A stretch of 64,000 nucleotides of DNA from Halobaculum roseum. Its GTDB lineage: Archaea > Halobacteriota > Halobacteria > Halobacteriales > Haloferacaceae. The notes under the pieces are model-generated. The model had not been told where the DNA came from and did no database searches. It was given only the letters and a program-made list of their open reading frames with translations. Positions within the stretch are counted from its first letter, which is position 1. Each line of letters opens with the position of its first letter. The position numbers and the translations under genes are program-made. This document shows positions 17,266 through 26,528 of the stretch, in pieces. The DNA lies in the NCBI RefSeq assembly GCF_019880245.1, contig NZ_CP082286.1, forward strand, positions 434,001-498,000, read 5' to 3'.

Positions 17266-20064
17266 GTGAACGTTCGCGGTCCCCTCTCGGAAGTCGGCGA
17301 GGTCCGGCAGGTGAGCACGCGCTACGGCGAGCGGGACCTCGCCGAGTTGACGGTCCGACCGGATGGGGGTGCCTCGGATCCGGTCACCGTCACCCTCTGG
17401 GGGAAGTGGACCCACACCGCCGAGCACGCCGAGCCGGGCATGGAACTGCTCGTCACCGACGCCGAGCGCGACGACTACGGCGACCGCGAGGGGTACACCA
17501 CCTCGAAGGAGTCGTACGTCGTGCTCGAACCCGACTTCCTCGTCGACGTGACCGACATCCGCTCGTGGGTGCAGTGCCCGCGGATGTACTACCTGAACAA
17601 GCTCTCGGGCATCCCGCTGAACTACCCCGTGGTGAAGGGGACGGTCGTCCACGAGGTGTTCGGCGACCTGCTTCGCGGGGTCGAGTTGGAGGAGTCCATC
17701 GAGGACCGCGTCGCGGAGGCCGGGCTCGAGCTCGGCCTGCTCGGGATGGAACGCGAGGAGGTCGCCGACGAGGTGCGCCGCAACGCCGCCGCGATCGAGG
17801 GGTGGCTCAACCAGGGGACGCTCGCGACCGACGGCGACGCGTCCGCGGGCGCGGATAGCGGATCCACCGGCGCCGGCGACGACGCGTCCGAAGACGCCGG
17901 CGGCGACACGTCGGAAGGCGCCGACGACGCCTCGAACGCCTCCCTCTCGGAGTGGGACGGCGGCCCCGACGAGTCGGAGTGGCGCTCGGAGTACACGCTC
18001 ATCTCGCCGACCTTCGGCGTGAAGGGGCGCGCCGACGCCCTGCGGCGGGGCCAGCCCGTCGAGCTCAAGACGGGCAAGAACACCAACCGCGAGCCGCGGT
18101 TCCAGGACAAGATCCAGGCGGCCTGCTACGCGCTCCTCCTGCGCGAACGCGGCGTCGACGCCGACACCGGCACCCTGCTGTACACGAAAAACACCGCCCT
18201 GGACCGCGGCGAGGAGTCGGGCGACCTCTCGCCGGCCAAGGAGTTCTCCGTCGGGAAGGGGCTGCTGGAGTTCGTCGTCCGCCAGCGCAACGAGATCGCA
18301 GCGACGGAGTTCGACATGAGCGTTCCGTCGGGCTACGAGGCCGACGCGAAATGCGAGTACTGTTTCGAGCAGGACACCTGCATGGTCGTCTCGGGCCGTC
18401 TCGACCAGGAGTCGAAGGCCGGGCAGATCGGGACGGCGCTCCCCGAGGAGGAACGCGAGTACTTCGATGAGACCTATCGCGCGCTGGAGGAGGAACGCCG
18501 CGAGACACACGCCGAGTACCGGAAACTGTGGGAGCAGACTGCCGAGGAGCGCGCGGCCGACGACCGCGCGCTGATCGACCTGGAGCCGGTCTCGGAGGAG
18601 CCGCTCGGCGACGGCCGGTGGCGACTCACCGCCCGCAAGGAGTCCGACGCCGTCTCGAAGCTCCGCGAGGGCGACGTGGCGCTCGCCTCGGACGGCGATC
18701 CCGCGTCGGGCCACTCCGAGTTGGGCCGGATCCAGAAACTGGGCGACGAGGTCGTCGTCGAGACGGACGAGCCCGTGAAGCTGTGCCGTCTCGACGTATA
18801 CCCCTCGGAACTGTCCGTCTCGCGGATGCATACCGCCGTCCACGACTTCGTGCTCAAGGGCGACCCCGACCGGAAGGACGTGCTGTTCGGCCGCCGGGAC
18901 CCCGCCTTCGGCGCTCGCGAGGCCGACGCGACGCCGTTCATCGACAACAACGAGGCGCAGAACGCCGCCGTCGAGCGAGCGGTCACCGCCGAGGACTTCG
19001 CGCTCGTCCACGGGCCGCCGGGGACGGGCAAGACGTACACCATCGCCCGCATCGTCCGCGCGCTCGTCGAGCGCGGCGACAGGGTCCTCCTGTCGGCGTT
19101 CACGAACCGCGCGGTCGACAACGCCGTCGAGGCGCTGCGGGCGCAGGGATTCACCGATGTCCTCCGCGTGGGCACCGAGACGGGCGTCCGCGGCGACATG
19201 CAGGACATCCGCCTGGTCACGCGCGGGGATCCGAACGACCGCGCGGCGAAGCTGAACTCGGCGTCGGTCGTCGCCGCCACCACCTCCTCCTGTGGGTCGC
19301 GGACGATGCGCGAGCAGGAGTTCGACGTTGCGCTCGTCGACGAGGCCTCCCAGCTCACCGAGCCGGGGACCCTCGCCGCGATCAACCTCGCCGACCGGTT
19401 CGTCCTCGTCGGCGACCACGAGCAGCTTCCGCCGGTCGTGCGCGCCCAGAACCGCCTGCGCGAGTCGCTGTTCCAGCGCCTCATCGAGGAGCACCCCGAC
19501 GCGGGCGTCATGCTCGACCGCCAGTACCGCATGAGCCAGCGCATTCAGGCGTTCTCCTCTCGGGAGTTCTACGACGGGGACCTCCGACCGGCGACGCCCG
19601 AGGTGGCGGGCCAGACGCTCGCGGATCTCGGCGTCGACACCGCGGACCTCCCTGCGGAGCTGCGGGATCCCGTCTCGTTCGTCGACCCCGACGGCGACCG
19701 CGAGGGCAACGCCAACCCCCTGGAGGCCGACCGCGTCGCCGAGGTGGTCGACGGGTACGTCGCCGCCGGCGTCGATCCCGAGGACATCGGCGTCATCGCG
19801 CCGTTCCGCGCGCAGGTCGCGGAGATCGGTCGCCGGACGGACGTGACCGTCGACACGGTCGACCGCTTCCAGGGGTCGAGCGAGGAGGTGATCGTCGTCT
19901 CGTTCGTCGCGACGGGCGACCTCGACGGCCCGATCTTCGAGGACACCCGCCGCGTCAACGTCGCGCTGACGCGGGCGAAGAAGGCGCTGTGTCTCGTCGG
20001 GGACGCCGAGGCGCTCGCGTCCGAGCCGTTCTACGCGCGGATGCTCGATTGGGCGCGGCGATGA
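17266..20064 (+). CDS. Dna2-like Fe-S nuclease / SF1 helicase
   Basis: A 932-residue enzyme joining an N-terminal OB-like region (1-95), a RecB/Cas4-type nuclease and a superfamily 1 helicase. Four cysteines frame the nuclease (C104, then C363, C366, C372), the pattern of an Fe-S cluster. The nuclease residues are H129/E130, D257 and the E-x-K pair E266/K268. Helicase motifs: Walker A GPPGTGKT at 583-590, motif II VDEASQ near 691-696, and QYRMS downstream. An acidic low-complexity stretch at about 188-228 interrupts the nuclease. This layout matches archaeal Dna2-like proteins acting in replication or end processing. Confidence 0.9.
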   Translation: MNVRGPLSEVGEVRQVSTRYGERDLAELTVRPDGGASDPVTVTLWGKWTHTAEHAEPGMELLVTDAERDDYGDREGYTTSKESYVVLEPDFLVDVTDIRSWVQCPRMYYLNKLSGIPLNYPVVKGTVVHEVFGDLLRGVELEESIEDRVAEAGLELGLLGMEREEVADEVRRNAAAIEGWLNQGTLATDGDASAGADSGSTGAGDDASEDAGGDTSEGADDASNASLSEWDGGPDESEWRSEYTLISPTFGVKGRADALRRGQPVELKTGKNTNREPRFQDKIQAACYALLLRERGVDADTGTLLYTKNTALDRGEESGDLSPAKEFSVGKGLLEFVVRQRNEIAATEFDMSVPSGYEADAKCEYCFEQDTCMVVSGRLDQESKAGQIGTALPEEEREYFDETYRALEEERRETHAEYRKLWEQTAEERAADDRALIDLEPVSEEPLGDGRWRLTARKESDAVSKLREGDVALASDGDPASGHSELGRIQKLGDEVVVETDEPVKLCRLDVYPSELSVSRMHTAVHDFVLKGDPDRKDVLFGRRDPAFGAREADATPFIDNNEAQNAAVERAVTAEDFALVHGPPGTGKTYTIARIVRALVERGDRVLLSAFTNRAVDNAVEALRAQGFTDVLRVGTETGVRGDMQDIRLVTRGDPNDRAAKLNSASVVAATTSSCGSRTMREQEFDVALVDEASQLTEPGTLAAINLADRFVLVGDHEQLPPVVRAQNRLRESLFQRLIEEHPDAGVMLDRQYRMSQRIQAFSSREFYDGDLRPATPEVAGQTLADLGVDTADLPAELRDPVSFVDPDGDREGNANPLEADRVAEVVDGYVAAGVDPEDIGVIAPFRAQVAEIGRRTDVTVDTVDRFQGSSEEVIVVSFVATGDLDGPIFEDTRRVNVALTRAKKALCLVGDAEALASEPFYARMLDWARR

Positions 20065-20106
20065 TCGGTCGGCGACACCGCCGGCGGCGTCCGCATCGCC
20101 GGCGAC

Positions 20107-22035
20107 TCAGCCGTCCCGTTCCCCGTCGCGGTCCGGTCGTCGATCGCCGCCGTCCTCCCCGTCCTCGGTGTCGCCCCCCTCGTCGTCGTCGGCGTCCCCT
20201 CCGTCGCCGCCGTCGGCCCCTCGACCGTTGGTCGCGACCGAGTCGGGTCTGTGCCGCGGACCGGCGGCGTCCGCCCCCGCGTCCGGTTCCACGTCGCCTC
20301 CGAGGCGACGCCGCCGTTCTACGCGCGCTCGTCGCCGGACGGCGAGGTCGTCCTCCAGCCGGTCGAGCAGCTCCTCGCGGAGCGCGTCGGCGTCCGCGGC
20401 GTCGAGGTCGTAGGCGACCGCGTCGCCGCCGAGCAGTCCCGAGGAGGACGCCGAGTCGCCGACGACGGACGCGAGGTTCCGCCGGCGCTGGAAGACGGTC
20501 CGGGAGACGAACACCGTCTGGAGCCGGAAGTACGGCACCAACCGGGTGTGTCGACGCAGCACCCCGGTCCGGGTGACGAACCCGTCGTCGACGGTCGCGT
20601 GTCCGCGGTTCGCCCACGTCAGGTGTCCCGCGATCGGCGCCAGCGCGACGCCGACCAGCGGGAGCAGGGGGAGGGCCCCCGGGAGGTCGAACACGAGCCG
20701 ATCGATACCGACCGCGACGGCCGTCGCCGCGAGCGCCGCGAGCGCGTAGCGGGCGACGTACCGCCGTCTGGCGCGCGTCGGCGGGCGTTGGACGGCATCG
20801 ACGCCGAAGGCGTCGTCCGGGTCGCCCGAGCCGCCCGAGGGGCCTCCATCATCCGCCTCCACCTCGGCGTCTGTGCCCAGTTCGGCCCGCACGTCGTCGG
20901 CGAGCGCGACGACCCGAGACCGGGTGTCCAGCGGAACCGCCGTCTCGGCGCCGCCGTCGCCGCCGCCCCCACCCCCCGAACCCGGGGCGTACCCGGCCGT
21001 CTCGATCGCGAGGCTCGCGTAGCCGAGCCGGCGCATGACGGCGTTCTCTGAGACGGTGACGGTCTGGACCTTCGAGAGGGGAACCGTCCCGCTGTAGCGG
21101 CCGAGGAGGCCGCGCTCGTACCGGAGCTCGTCGCCGACGCGCTCGAGCCGGAACCCGTAGTAGCGGACGAACGTGAGCGCGGCGCTGACGACCCACACGA
21201 CCAGCAGGAAGCCGACTGCGCCGAGCAGACCCAGCGACAGCAGGTCGCCCGTCCCGAGGGACGGCACGTCGCCGGGGCCGACCTCGACGTCGATGATCCC
21301 GTAGCGCACGAGCAGCCGGCCGCCGTCGAACAGCAGGTCGTCGAAGAGGCTCGCGCCGACGAACGGCGCGATCACCGCGCCGGGGCGGAACGACACCGCA
21401 CACAGCGTCGCGAATCGTCGGCCCGTGAGTTCGTACAGCGTCTCCGACTCGGCGGCGACCCCGCCCGACTCAGCGGAACCCGCGGATCCCGTCGCCGCGG
21501 GCGTGCCGGCGGCCGTTGCCGACTGTCGTGTTCCGGCGCGTTCCGCCTCGGAGGCGTCATCGGACGCCGACTCGCGGTCGTCGCGTGACTCGTCACCCCG
21601 GCCGCGGCGACCCAGTTCCGCCCGGAGCCGGTCGGCCTCGTCGCTCCCGACGGCGTCGAGGGTCGCCTCGGTGGCGCCGCCGCCGGCCGTCTCGACGGTC
21701 ACGGTGGCGAGCCCGAGCGCCCGCTGGAGGATGCTGCGGCGCACGTCCACGTTCTGAACGCGGTGGAGGGGGATCTCCCGGTCCTGTCGGGAGACGACGC
21801 CGGATCTGACGACCAGCCGGTCGGACAGCACCTCGTACTCGAACCGGTACCAGCGGGCGAGCGCGGCGCCGGCGCCGACGAGGAACGCCCCCGGGACCGC
21901 GAGAAACGCCACCGGTCCGGGGCCGTCGCCGCCCATCCCGGCGAAGGCGGTGCTCGCGAACAGCGCGAACAGCGCCAGTTGGCCGCCCGAGCGGAGCGCG
22001 CTGACGGCGGCCGAGGCGGGATGCAGTCGGGTCAT
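20107..22035 (-). CDS. PH-domain membrane protein, large (YdbT-like)
   Basis: A 642-residue membrane protein with three bacterial-type PH (bPH2/YdbS-YdbT) repeats. Each repeat is a pair of hydrophobic helices followed by a beta-rich segment with an R-V-Q-N-V / L-x-V-Q-T-V core and the G-L-A-T/S-x-x-V-E-T-A-G motif. Acidic, Ser/Ala-rich linkers separate the repeats (about residues 145-200) and form the C-terminal tail. The family is found in small/large pairs; a role in membrane or envelope stress is suspected but not established. It overlaps the small partner's stop codon by one base (ATGA), so the two form an operon. Confidence 0.85.
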   Translation of the reverse strand: MTRLHPASAAVSALRSGGQLALFALFASTAFAGMGGDGPGPVAFLAVPGAFLVGAGAALARWYRFEYEVLSDRLVVRSGVVSRQDREIPLHRVQNVDVRRSILQRALGLATVTVETAGGGATEATLDAVGSDEADRLRAELGRRGRGDESRDDRESASDDASEAERAGTRQSATAAGTPAATGSAGSAESGGVAAESETLYELTGRRFATLCAVSFRPGAVIAPFVGASLFDDLLFDGGRLLVRYGIIDVEVGPGDVPSLGTGDLLSLGLLGAVGFLLVVWVVSAALTFVRYYGFRLERVGDELRYERGLLGRYSGTVPLSKVQTVTVSENAVMRRLGYASLAIETAGYAPGSGGGGGGDGGAETAVPLDTRSRVVALADDVRAELGTDAEVEADDGGPSGGSGDPDDAFGVDAVQRPPTRARRRYVARYALAALAATAVAVGIDRLVFDLPGALPLLPLVGVALAPIAGHLTWANRGHATVDDGFVTRTGVLRRHTRLVPYFRLQTVFVSRTVFQRRRNLASVVGDSASSSGLLGGDAVAYDLDAADADALREELLDRLEDDLAVRRRARVERRRRLGGDVEPDAGADAAGPRHRPDSVATNGRGADGGDGGDADDDEGGDTEDGEDGGDRRPDRDGERDG

Positions 22036-22493
22036 CAGACGGCGTCGAACTCCGATTCGGTCGCGAGCTCGCGCAGGCGCTCGCGGAGCTCGCTCGCCCG
22101 CGCCGGCGTCAGCCCGGGGATCGTGATGTCGGCGCCGCGGGAGCCGGCCGTGTAGACGACGACCGAGGCGAGCCCGAGCGCGCGCTCGACGGGTCCGCGC
22201 CGGGTGTCGACGTGCTGGACGCGCACGTACGGCACCGACGTGTCGACCCGGGTGAGGACGCCGCGAACGAGATACAGCGAGTCCTCGCGCACCTCAAACC
22301 GCCACACGCGATAGCGAACGACGGCGGCCACGAGACCGAGCACGACGACGCCGAGCGCGACCGCCGCGGCCCACGCCGGCGACACCGGAGCGCCGATCCG
22401 TTCGGCGACCACTCCGGCGGCGAGTATCACGCCGCCCGGGACGAGCGCGCCGACGACCCACGCGAGGCGGACCCGCGGATCCAGCGATTCCAT
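22035..22493 (-). CDS. PH-domain membrane protein, small (YdbS-like)
   Basis: A 152-residue protein with two membrane helices (about residues 10-32 and 40-62) followed by a single bPH2 domain. The domain contains [21 protein letters not shown] and VVVYTAG. It is the small partner of the large PH-domain protein encoded just downstream; translation is likely coupled through the shared ATGA. Such pairs occur widely in bacteria and haloarchaea and may assemble together in the membrane (inference). Confidence 0.87.
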   Translation of the reverse strand: MESLDPRVRLAWVVGALVPGGVILAAGVVAERIGAPVSPAWAAAVALGVVVLGLVAAVVRYRVWRFEVREDSLYLVRGVLTRVDTSVPYVRVQHVDTRRGPVERALGLASVVVYTAGSRGADITIPGLTPARASELRERLRELATESEFDAV

Positions 22494-22575
22494 ACCCGGC
22501 GTTCGGTCGCCTCCGGTAAACGCTGTGGGGTTGGCCGCCGGACGTGGTCGCGGCCGCGGTCAGGCCGCGGGCCGA

Positions 22576-25479
22576 TCAGTCGCGATCGGGGTCGGTCGCC
22601 GTCTCCGAGTCGGCGAGCACGCCCCCGAGGTCGACGCCGTCGTACCCGTCGCCCCCGTCGTCGACCCCGCCGGCCTCGTCCGCCCCGTCGTCCAACTCCT
22701 CCATCACGCGGGCGTGGAACTCCGCCAGCGCCGCGTCCTCGTCCTCGGCGAGCACCGTGTCGCTGGCCGACAGCGTCGCCAGCCCGAACGCCCGCGGCGA
22801 GGGCGCGTCGACCTCGTGGCGGACCACATCGATCTCGCCGGCCCGGATCGCCGCGAGCACCTCGCGGATCCCGTCGAGGTTCAGCTTGTCCTCGACGATC
22901 TCGCGGTACGTCTCCTCCAGCACCGCGAACGAGTCGAGGCCCTCTGCGAAGGAGACGAGCATCTCCGCGGACACCTGCTGTTGGGCTGCGGACTTCTCGT
23001 ACCCCTTGTACCGCTTCAGGATCATCAGCGACCGCGTCGCGTTGATGCGGAAGTAGCGCTTCAGCAGGTCGGTGCCCCGCAGCGCCGACCGGAAGTCCGG
23101 ATACGCCTCCTCGGGGTCGATGGAGGCGATCACGTCCGCCACGTCCACCTTCCGGTTGAGCGGCATCGTGACGGTGAAGCCGTTGTCGGCGACGGCGACC
23201 TGGACGTTCGCGTTCGCCCGCCGCGAGCAGCGGTACGCGACGAGCCGGGAGAGCCCGTCGTTGAACTCGCGGCCGTAGGCGCTGTGGACGTGGTAGTGGC
23301 GGCGGTACTCGGTGCGGTCGAGCACCTGCTCGACGACGAGCCGGTCGGGCGTCGACACCCCCTCCGGGCCGAGGTACCGGCGCTGCTCGTCGAACATCCG
23401 GGTGATCGCGCGCACGGCGTTCTCGTCGAGCGGGAGCCGCCTGAGCCACCGCCGGGCGTCCGCCGGCCCGCCGGCGGCGAGCCGGTCCGTCACCTCCGCT
23501 TGGAACGACAGGATCTCCCGGCCGAGGTCGTAGCTGAGCGGGAGCCGCTCGGAGAACCACGAGGGAACCGTCGGCCGCTGGCTCGACGGATCGACGTACA
23601 CCTTCGAGCCCCGGCGGTAGCTGTACTGGTACGTCGACCCGCCGAGCTGGAACACGTCGCCCGGCTCCAGCGTGTCGAGGTAGCCCTCGTCGAGTTGCCC
23701 GACCCACTCGTCGCCGCCGCGCACGAACACGTCGATCGTGAACGAGTCCGGGATCGTGCCGATGTTCGTCATGTAGATGACGCGCGCCAGCCGGCCTCGC
23801 TTTCCGATCAGCGGCTCGCCAACGTCGAACTCCTCGTAGTGGTGCTCGCCGTCCGGCGGGTCGTTGGTGTCGCGCCACACCTTCGCGTACGCGTTCCGTT
23901 CCTCCATCCCCTCGTAGTCGGCCGTGAGATACCGCAGGAGCTGCTCCCACTCGGCGTCGGAGTAGTTCCGGTACGGGTACGCCGACCGGAGCGTGTCGCG
24001 CACGTCCGCCTCCCGCTTCACGCCGTTTATCGCCATCCCGTACACCTGCTGGACGGCCACGTCCTGGGCGTTCTCGGGGACGAACACGCGATCGACGAAC
24101 CCCTCCTCGGCCTTCCGGAGCATCACCGCACACTCGACCAGTTCGTCGCGGTCGAGCGCGATCACCCGGCCCTCGACGGTCCGCCCGAGGCGGTGGCCCG
24201 CGCGGCCGACCCGCTGGAGCAGCGAGGCGACCGATTTCGGGGATCCGACCTGCACCACGAGGTCGACGTGCGGCATGTCGATCCCCAGCTCCAGCGACGT
24301 GGAGGTGGTGACCACGTCCACGTCGCCGGACTTCAGCTTCTCCTCGACCGCCTCGCGGTGCTCCTTCGACATCGACCCGTGGTGACAGCCCGAGTCGGCC
24401 TCGTCGTAGCCGTAGCGCTCGCGGAGGTTCGTCAGCACGCGCTCGGCCCCCGAGCGCGTGTTCGTGAACACGAGCGTGTTCTCGTGGCCGTCGATCAGCT
24501 CGCGGAGGCGGTCATAGAACCGCTCGTTGACCACGTCGCGGGGAGTGTCGATCAGATCGTCGGCCGGGCACTCCAGCCGGAGGTCGAAGTCGCGGACGAA
24601 CCGCGTGTCGACGATCTCGCAGTCGCGCGGCGTCCACGGCTCCACGCCGTCGTCGGTTCCGTCTGCCGCGTCGATCGTGCCGTCGCCGGCGGCGTCGACC
24701 TCGCCGTCCCCCGCCTGCCCGCCCACCAGGAACTTCGCCATCGTCGACAGCGGCTCGATCGTCGCCGAGCAGCCGATCCGCGTCGGCGACCCCTCACACA
24801 GCCGTTCGAGCCGCTCCAGCGAGACCGCGAGGTGCGTGCCGCGCTTGTTGTCCGCGAGCGAGTGGATCTCGTCGACGACGACGTACTCGACGCTGCGGAG
24901 CGTCTCCTTGAACTTCGGGGAGTTCAGCAGGATGGCGAGCGTCTCCGGCGTCGTGTTGAGGACGTGCGGCGGCGACTCCAGCATCGCCCGGCGCTCCCCG
25001 TCGGGGGTGTCGCCGTGGCGGATCGCCTGTCGGATCTCGGTGTCGTGGCCGCGGGCGGCGAGGTTCGCCGTGATCCCCTCGATCGGCTCCGCGAGGTTGC
25101 GGGTGATGTCGTTCGCGAGCGACTTCAGCGGCGAGACGTACAGGCAGTAGACGCCGTCGTCGAGGCCGCCCTCCGCCTCCCGCTCGCGGCGGAAGAGGTC
25201 GTTGAGGATCGCGGTGAACGCGGAGAGGGTCTTTCCGGACCCCGTCGGCGACGCGACCAGACAGTTCTCGCGGTCGTCGATGAGCGGGATCGCCTCCCGC
25301 TGTGGCGGCGTGAAGAACCCGCCGTTGCCCCCGACGTACGGGCCGAACTGGTCGACCCACCACTCGCGGACGCTCGGTTCCAGCCGCTCGAGCACGTCGC
25401 CGTCGGCGATCTCGACGGTTTCGGGATCGAAGTCGTAGTCGGCGTCGGTCGCGGCGAGCAGCTCCCGACCGTCGGTCAT
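22576..25479 (-). CDS. lhr: Lhr-type ATP-dependent helicase
   Basis: A 967-residue superfamily 2 helicase. Walker A SPTGSGKT is at residues 77-84 and the DEIH box at 203-206. The helicase C domain carries the VFTNTRSGAERVL and QRVGRAGHRLGR segments. The Lhr-specific winged-helix and C-terminal domains follow. An acidic insertion of about 25 residues lies at about 253-278. Lhr proteins unwind DNA:RNA hybrids and branched DNA in repair. Length fits Lhr-core plus a C-terminal extension. Start chosen at the ATG at 25479, just before the conserved N-terminus. A second Lhr-like protein is partly encoded at the right edge. Confidence 0.92.
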   Translation of the reverse strand: MTDGRELLAATDADYDFDPETVEIADGDVLERLEPSVREWWVDQFGPYVGGNGGFFTPPQREAIPLIDDRENCLVASPTGSGKTLSAFTAILNDLFRREREAEGGLDDGVYCLYVSPLKSLANDITRNLAEPIEGITANLAARGHDTEIRQAIRHGDTPDGERRAMLESPPHVLNTTPETLAILLNSPKFKETLRSVEYVVVDEIHSLADNKRGTHLAVSLERLERLCEGSPTRIGCSATIEPLSTMAKFLVGGQAGDGEVDAAGDGTIDAADGTDDGVEPWTPRDCEIVDTRFVRDFDLRLECPADDLIDTPRDVVNERFYDRLRELIDGHENTLVFTNTRSGAERVLTNLRERYGYDEADSGCHHGSMSKEHREAVEEKLKSGDVDVVTTSTSLELGIDMPHVDLVVQVGSPKSVASLLQRVGRAGHRLGRTVEGRVIALDRDELVECAVMLRKAEEGFVDRVFVPENAQDVAVQQVYGMAINGVKREADVRDTLRSAYPYRNYSDAEWEQLLRYLTADYEGMEERNAYAKVWRDTNDPPDGEHHYEEFDVGEPLIGKRGRLARVIYMTNIGTIPDSFTIDVFVRGGDEWVGQLDEGYLDTLEPGDVFQLGGSTYQYSYRRGSKVYVDPSSQRPTVPSWFSERLPLSYDLGREILSFQAEVTDRLAAGGPADARRWLRRLPLDENAVRAITRMFDEQRRYLGPEGVSTPDRLVVEQVLDRTEYRRHYHVHSAYGREFNDGLSRLVAYRCSRRANANVQVAVADNGFTVTMPLNRKVDVADVIASIDPEEAYPDFRSALRGTDLLKRYFRINATRSLMILKRYKGYEKSAAQQQVSAEMLVSFAEGLDSFAVLEETYREIVEDKLNLDGIREVLAAIRAGEIDVVRHEVDAPSPRAFGLATLSASDTVLAEDEDAALAEFHARVMEELDDGADEAGGVDDGGDGYDGVDLGGVLADSETATDPDRD

Positions 25480-25657
25480 TGCGATCGCCAGGTGCCGCGG
25501 CGGTAAGTGGGTTGTGGGGGTCAGGGGGTCGCGAGCCACGCCACCCGGGCGATACGGTACGTCGTCCGTCCGAGCGCACGGTGGATCGTCTCCGATCGCA
25601 CGGTGGATCGTCCGCCCGAACCGCAACCCCTTCCCCGACCGACGCGGACGCACGACC

Positions 25658-26515
25658 ATGCGCGTCACGTTCCTCGGGACCGGCTCGGCGATGCCCGTCG
25701 CCGACCGCGTCCAGACCGGCCTGCTCGTGGAGTCCGCGCCGGGCGACCGACGCCCGCTGCTGGTCGACTGCGGCGCCGGGATCGTCCACCGGCTCTCCCA
25801 GACCGACCCCGGCTACGAGGCCGTCTCGACGGTCCTGTTGACGCATCACCACCTCGATCACGTCTCCGACCTCCTCGCGCTCCTGAAGGCGCGCTGGCTC
25901 GCCGGCGAGGAGCGCCTCCACGTCGTCGGTCCGCCCGGCACGAAGGCGCTGCTCGACGACCTGCTGTCGGTCGGCGCCTACGAGTACCTCGACGGCCGGG
26001 CCGACCTGAGCGTCCGCGAGGTCCACCCCGGCGCCGAGTTCTCGCTGGCCGGCCTGGAGATCGAGGCGTTCGAGACCCGCCACTCCAAACAGTGTCTCGC
26101 CTACCGGTTCGCCGACCGGGGCGGCGAAGCGGACACCGCTGACGACGGGGGCGACGACGAGGCGACGGACGACGACACGGACCCGGACGCGGCGGAAGGC
26201 AGGGCAGACGACGCCGCCGGCGGCGACTTCGTCTTCTCGGGCGACTCCGAGGCGTTCGCGGGGCTCGCGAACTTCGCCGAGGGCGCTCGCGTGCTGGCGC
26301 ACGACTGTTCGTTCCCCGACGAGGTCGACGTGGACAACCATCCGACGCCGACGCAGTTGGGCGAGGCGCTCGCCGGCCGCGACATCGACCGCGTCTACCT
26401 CACGCACCTGTACCCCCACACCGAGGGTCGCCACGAGGAGATGCTCGAATCGATCGGCCGCCACTTCGACGGCGACGTGCGGGTCGCACGCGACGGGCTC
26501 CGGTTCGAGCTGTGA
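25658..26515 (+). CDS. RNase Z-like MBL-fold hydrolase
   Basis: A 285-residue metallo-beta-lactamase fold protein. The N-terminal strand FLGTGSAMP is typical of the RNase Z / arylsulfatase-like branch. The metal motif THHHLDH is near residue 64, with further ligands in HSKQC, SGD, HDC and THLYPH. A 36-residue acidic Asp/Ala/Gly-rich insertion (DNA 26118-26225) interrupts the protein before the conserved FSGDSEAF strand. It could process tRNA 3' ends or hydrolyse a small ester; the sequence does not decide. A DMT transporter gene begins 14 bp downstream. Confidence 0.82.
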   Translation: MRVTFLGTGSAMPVADRVQTGLLVESAPGDRRPLLVDCGAGIVHRLSQTDPGYEAVSTVLLTHHHLDHVSDLLALLKARWLAGEERLHVVGPPGTKALLDDLLSVGAYEYLDGRADLSVREVHPGAEFSLAGLEIEAFETRHSKQCLAYRFADRGGEADTADDGGDDEATDDDTDPDAAEGRADDAAGGDFVFSGDSEAFAGLANFAEGARVLAHDCSFPDEVDVDNHPTPTQLGEALAGRDIDRVYLTHLYPHTEGRHEEMLESIGRHFDGDVRVARDGLRFEL

Positions 26516-26528
26516 GCGAGGGCACGCG

